DNA of 64,000 bases from Manduca sexta (taxonomy: Eukaryota > Arthropoda > Insecta > Lepidoptera > Sphingidae), in assembly GCF_014839805.1 (NCBI RefSeq), contig NC_051120.1, positions 1,364,001 to 1,428,000 on the forward strand. Direction: 5' to 3'. Position numbers and translations under genes: made by a program. A model generated the notes under the pieces. It worked only from the letters and a program-made list of their open reading frames with translations. It did no database searches and had not been told where the DNA came from. Of this stretch, positions 59,616-64,000 are shown in pieces. Each line of letters opens with the position of its first letter. Within the stretch, counting starts at the first letter, position 1.

Positions 59616-61497
59616 TATTATTATTTTTTATGGTTTCGATTTTATTTTCCTTTTGTAATTAATTGGGAAATGACACAATGAAGACTACATTTTAGCAGAA
59701 CACGTGGTATTCATTGCATTGCGTTATGCGCAGTATTTTCTTCACATAGTAGTGAGTGCGCACAAAATGATTATAATTGCGGCCGTAATTTTTAGAATTT
59801 CGCGCCAATCTGCCATGGCTGCATAGTGTTGTTAACACCTGAAAAGTAACTAAACAGTAGTATGAATAGTCGATTTCATTCATTCCGCATCTGAAACTTG
59901 GAAAAGAGTAATGCACGTATATTTTAACTTTATAATAAGAAATGGAATGTTCATAAAAACCATTAATACTCAGATTTGCCTGCAGTTTCACTCCCCTAAA
60001 AGAGTCCGTTCAATCGATTCTGCGTTTTTCTTCAAAATTTTTGGAATTATATTTTTTATCTGCTATTTTTTATTACCTAACGTTTTAACTGGCACGTAAG
60101 GTTGGATTTTTAAATACAAATAATCTCTTTATTATTATTATACTACAGTCATTTCCCTTTAAAATACATGTATCGTATATCGATTCGTGTTACCCGGGTA
60201 ATTTATAATAACAAACATTACTTTTATAAATGAATAATATTAAATACATACTATTAAGTTGAATAATCGCCTACAAGATTCTAACAAAAGTACAACACTA
60301 CTCGGAAAGTAAACCGGATGTGTCAACATTTGACAATTAGGAACTTCATTTTGACATTTTCAGTACATGCGCGATCTTTAAAATAGGATACAGGCGATCA
60401 ATAGACTGAAAAGAATAGAAAATCTAGATTCAGGTCTTATCTCTTTCGTTCAGGACTTGCACCTTTATTGATTCACCGTGTTCATGATATCGGTGAGCGA
60501 GTTCCGGATAACCAATGCAAGGGAGTTTCAAGATACAACTTATAAACATGGGGACAAGGGCGGCGGCTTGTGAGTAAATTATATTGTTTATTGTCGCTTA
60601 TATGCGTAGTCCGATGTTTTGGATTGTTCTAGAATAATTAGAGTGGAATTTCGCCATGTTGGAGAAAATAGGTAGGTAGGTAATAATACGCTAAAAATAT
60701 TTGTGTTGTAAAAATTGTTAGAGTTTAGATCTCATAAGATTCTTTTTTAAATTTATGTTACATTATATCCATCATTAGTCCGCTTTATTTAAGTAATTAT
60801 TTGATTGTAAGTAATTGTTTAGGTATTTACCTTTTTATTAGGTAATACATACTCGCATTCTTGGTACTGTTAAGAAATAAATAAAAATATTTATTTTGCT
60901 AAAATAAAATATTTTATTGTGCCATTGTATCTTTTATTACTATTTTGTAATTAAACCCCTACATAATCAAATTCACACAATTTATTTATACCAAACAAGC
61001 AACAAATATTGTTTAAATATTTTCACTTTCTAATTAAGTTAATAAGTATCAAATATTATGCTGGGTCCTAGGTATATCATCTAATATATATTTGCTAAAT
61101 ACAATAAAATAGGATAAATAGACTGCAAGAAGCTAACAACAAAACAAATATACAAATTACATAGTGTGTACTGACTACGCTACTAGTGTACTTATTTATT
61201 TGAAGTAATATTTTAAAGTATTTCTTTTTATTCCTTACTGCAATCATTTTATTATTTTTAAAGGGAATAATGTTAAGTTCAGATATTTTTTTTATGTAAT
61301 ATGGACTTGTAGTAAGTGAAATTGGACTAAAACCAGGATTTAGAATTCTAATAACTGAAACTTTATTTATGGATACACCATTTCATACATCATGTAGTTT
61401 TAGCTATATTACATAATCAAATAAACCGAAACAATAGAACAATCCAAGACGCAGACATAAAGACATCATAAATATACGCTTGCATGCATTTTTTCAG

Positions 61498-61600
61498 AGT
61501 GGGACGTCGTTGAGTAGTGAACAAAGCTTTTTGTATGTGCTAATGCTGAGCGTGCAGGCAGATACTATGCAGTATTTGACGGAACCACTCAATATGAAAG
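61498..61600 (+). CDS. Possible orphan exon, unidentified
   Basis: The island is bounded by an acceptor (atttttttcag) and a donor (atgaaag|gtgagc). It is 103 nt, open, and encodes SGTSLSSEQSFLYVLMLSVQ followed by ADTMQYLTEPLNMK. Composition is more coding-like than the flanks. The frame stays open after the donor to 61746. I do not recognise the protein. It could be an exon of a gene that continues beyond the window, a transposon relic, or chance. Confidence 0.3.
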
Positions 61601-62386
61601 GTGAGCTCGTGCAAGCGAGCCGTGTTGCCCTGGACCCTGTGCACGTTTGCTTACCCTGGCCTGGGGTTGCTATCAAAATACAATTTCTAATTAGTTTCAT
61701 TGATTTTTTGTTTGTAATGATTTTTTTAGCAATTTATTTTATCTAATACTATATAAGTAATTGTTTTGTAAATTAAATTTATGCTCTTATTAAATTGTTT
61801 ATTTTGAATTATTTAATATAATTATTATTCTTTTATTTTTTATTCTTGTCTATGTTTTCCGCTCAATTTAAATTTTATACTTAATCACATTCCTTCAAAA
61901 TTCAAATTCGTTTTTTTTCTTCTTCCTTCAGATGTTAAATGTTTTATTTTTTTTTAAAATTTTCCAAATATTCCAAGATGGCAACCCTGTCTCTAGACTT
62001 GCATTGCCCCTTCTCTTACGGTGTTGTAACCCTGCATAACCCTGACGATATAGACAAGTGTTGTATGTTTATCGATGGACCTCTTATATGTTGTCAATTG
62101 TCATAGTATGCGTTACACGTCTTTGTATATAATGTGTCACTGTCGTCCGTATTTAGATCTGATTCTGCTGAATATTACCTTTTTTAGCTCTAAGATTAGT
62201 GGCGTCGATTTAGCGGGAAAACATGATTTTTTTTTTTATTAGATGATGTAATTTAGAGATCTTAGCACATTAGTGTTATGTCAAATATATTTGTTTAGTA
62301 ATATAAATAGGTAATTTATTGAACTTAAATATTAGATCACGATTTAAAAAAATGTGTAGCTGAACTTTTTTTTTACTGTATGGAAT

Positions 62387-62600
62387 AAGGTCAGGGTTTC
62401 CTATACCGTCAAACGGGTGAATCCGTTTTTTTGTAATTACGGGCGTTCTACTTAAAGGACAGCTTCGAAAGCTGTATAGGTATGAGAGACAAAAATACCC
62501 TATTTACCTTTATGGTTATCAAAGCTGTTTTTCGATTAGGACGCTCGTAATTGTAAAAAAAAAACGTATATGCCCCCTCAGACGGAATAGACCTGACCTT
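62387..62600. repeat. Long imperfect inverted repeat (~214 bp)
   Basis: The left arm (62387-62482) and right arm (62505-62600) are reverse complements over about 96 bp, roughly three quarters identical by eye, with a loop of about 22 bases. Outer ends: aaggtcagg / cctgacctt. Inner blocks: gtaattacgggcgt / acgctcgtaattg and cagcttcga / tcaaagctg. It could be a foldback (hairpin MITE) or a source of double-stranded RNA. Confidence 0.75.
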
Positions 62601-64000
62601 AAAACTTTTAGAGGCACAAAATTCTTGAATTTGGTAGTGTATTATTAGGGTATCAGCAGAATCAGACGTCTTGTTTGTGTGGCTCACCTTTCTTCAAATA
62701 CAGGCTGTGTTATCTATGTCTGTGGCACCGCTGAACGCTTCTTCCTTTTAGTATTATTTCCTTATTCAGTTTTAGATATATATACACACTATTCACTTAA
62801 ATGAATTCAATTTTAAAGGGGGAATGATTTTTTTGTACATATTTGTAGAGATTTATGGTTTTTTGGGATTAGTTAATGCAACGGTTTTCTCGTAGTTCAA
62901 AACGATTGTGGGTGAAAACACTTCTCTTTTTAGCTTTCTAGTTTATGTACGTGCACTATTGTAAAACAGCTGTCCGCTCTCATACGGTGTTCTTAAACTG
63001 AAATTATCAATATTTGGTAACTTCAATTATTTACCGACGTCTTTAATAAACGATCCCATTATTTTTCGATCGACCGTGAAAATAGATGCCAAATGACCTA
63101 TTTTAACTGAGATTCTCGGAATCGGATCGAAAATTAAGATTGGGATTGTTTATTGGCGTCTGCCCGAATAAATAGGGTGTTTGACTCGTGTAACAAAAAA
63201 ATATAAAACTGCTCCAGGAGAAAGAATAGTGGGCGACAATATTTATCAAATAGATTATTTTGTTTTAAACGTTTTGTAAATATTTTATATACGTCATTAA
63301 AATTTTTAATTATTAATCTGTATACCTCGCGGCCTAAAACGATGCGATGCCGGCCGCCATTCCTAGTGACGTCATCTCTCATAAACATTGCATTATTCAA
63401 TACAATAAATACTTATATAGTAACGACTGCATGACACATAGAACAACAAATGGCACGCACTCATAACTTTAAAAAAACCGAGGTTACAAAAACCATAGTT
63501 TATATTTGACACTTATATTAAAACATTATTTTTTTAGGTGACAACAACATTTATAACATAATATACAACTATAAACTTACATTGAAATGAACTTCACAAA
63601 AATAAATCGTCGATTTATCCGACGTATATTTTGAATCTCGTCGTGCTAAAGTCTACCACTTCTTTCTTAAATCTTTTGATTTTGGCACATGAATTAACAA
63701 TTTATCGGGATTATGTGGTGTTGAGTTTTTACGTTAAGGCACTGAACAATATTTATAAGCTGGCATATTCATTTTTTGTGGGAAAAGTAACAAGTAGCCT
63801 ATATAAATCGTAGACAATTTGTTTTGTTGTAAGGCGCAGGTTAGGTTTCAGAACTGTCACGAATGTTTGTATATGAACGATGACATCACACAGGGATAAC
63901 ATCATGTTACAACGCGTTTTAGCGCGAAATTATAAATGACAAAAGAAAATCACGGATATTTAATAAATTGAGCATATTTTAACAATAAAAATTCATGCTA

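Larger units (their letters stand above)
59640..64000. other. AT-rich region after the pyrexia-like gene
   Basis: No gene with recognisable protein similarity. Two items stand out: an exon-like island at 61498-61600 and the inverted repeat at 62387-62600. None of the SINE or family B-C repeats common in the first half of the window is seen here. Confidence 0.5.

Noticed and set aside
1..64000. CRISPR array, bacterial operon or viral gene cluster
   Set aside because: There are no regularly spaced identical repeats and no compact gene clusters; introns and SINEs show eukaryotic nuclear DNA.

Overview
The window is a piece of an AT-rich insect nuclear genome, almost certainly a moth or butterfly. 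Genes are split by long introns with GT/AG ends. Coding exons are GC-rich islands in an AT-rich background. The non-coding DNA is packed with short interspersed repeats of types I recognise from Lepidoptera: tRNA-derived SINEs, decayed LINE 3' ends and MITE-like elements. No bacterial, viral, rRNA or CRISPR features are seen. The species cannot be named from the sequence alone.

Two protein-coding genes, both on the + strand, account for nearly all the coding signal. The first spans about 5.7-49.2 kb and is a smash-like (smallish; vertebrate LMO7/LIMCH1 family) LIM-domain protein. I could join 13 exons whose reading phases all agree (5687-5887, 12292-12431, 33630-33762, 34096-35883, 38871-39140, 39684-40016, 40970-41110, 44708-45132, 45494-45629, 46015-46131, 46591-46709, 47229-47338, 47778-47965). 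Together they give about 1366 residues, ending in one LIM domain and a PDZ-binding C-terminus (Ser-Arg-Val). The exon carrying the start codon was not identified; it lies in the first 5.7 kb or upstream of the window. A 21.2-kb intron separates the second and third exons found. The largest exon can also be read through its donor into 46 extra codons, a stop and nearby poly(A) signals, which would give an isoform without the LIM domain.

The second gene (about 56.2-59.6 kb) has an apparently uninterrupted coding region for a TRPA-type ion channel of the pyrexia group: ankyrin repeats, six membrane segments, a pore loop and a C-terminal coiled coil. The start codon is ambiguous.

The rest is intron or intergenic DNA. 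From left to right: 0-5.7 kb holds a possible CpG-rich promoter, SINEs, a LINE remnant and a nested insertion; 5.9-33.6 kb is long introns with many repeats and a strong hairpin near 18.2 kb; 36-44.7 kb is smaller introns; 49.2-56.2 kb is intergenic, with a MITE and a reverse-transcriptase-type remnant; 59.6-64 kb is AT-rich, with a 214-bp inverted repeat and one orphan exon-like island. The two genes are not obviously linked in function: one is a cell-junction scaffold and the other a thermosensory or heat-stress channel. I found no evidence of a wholly new system. The most interesting items are the two hairpins, the alternative terminal exon, the KERLSSL repeats and the orphan exon.
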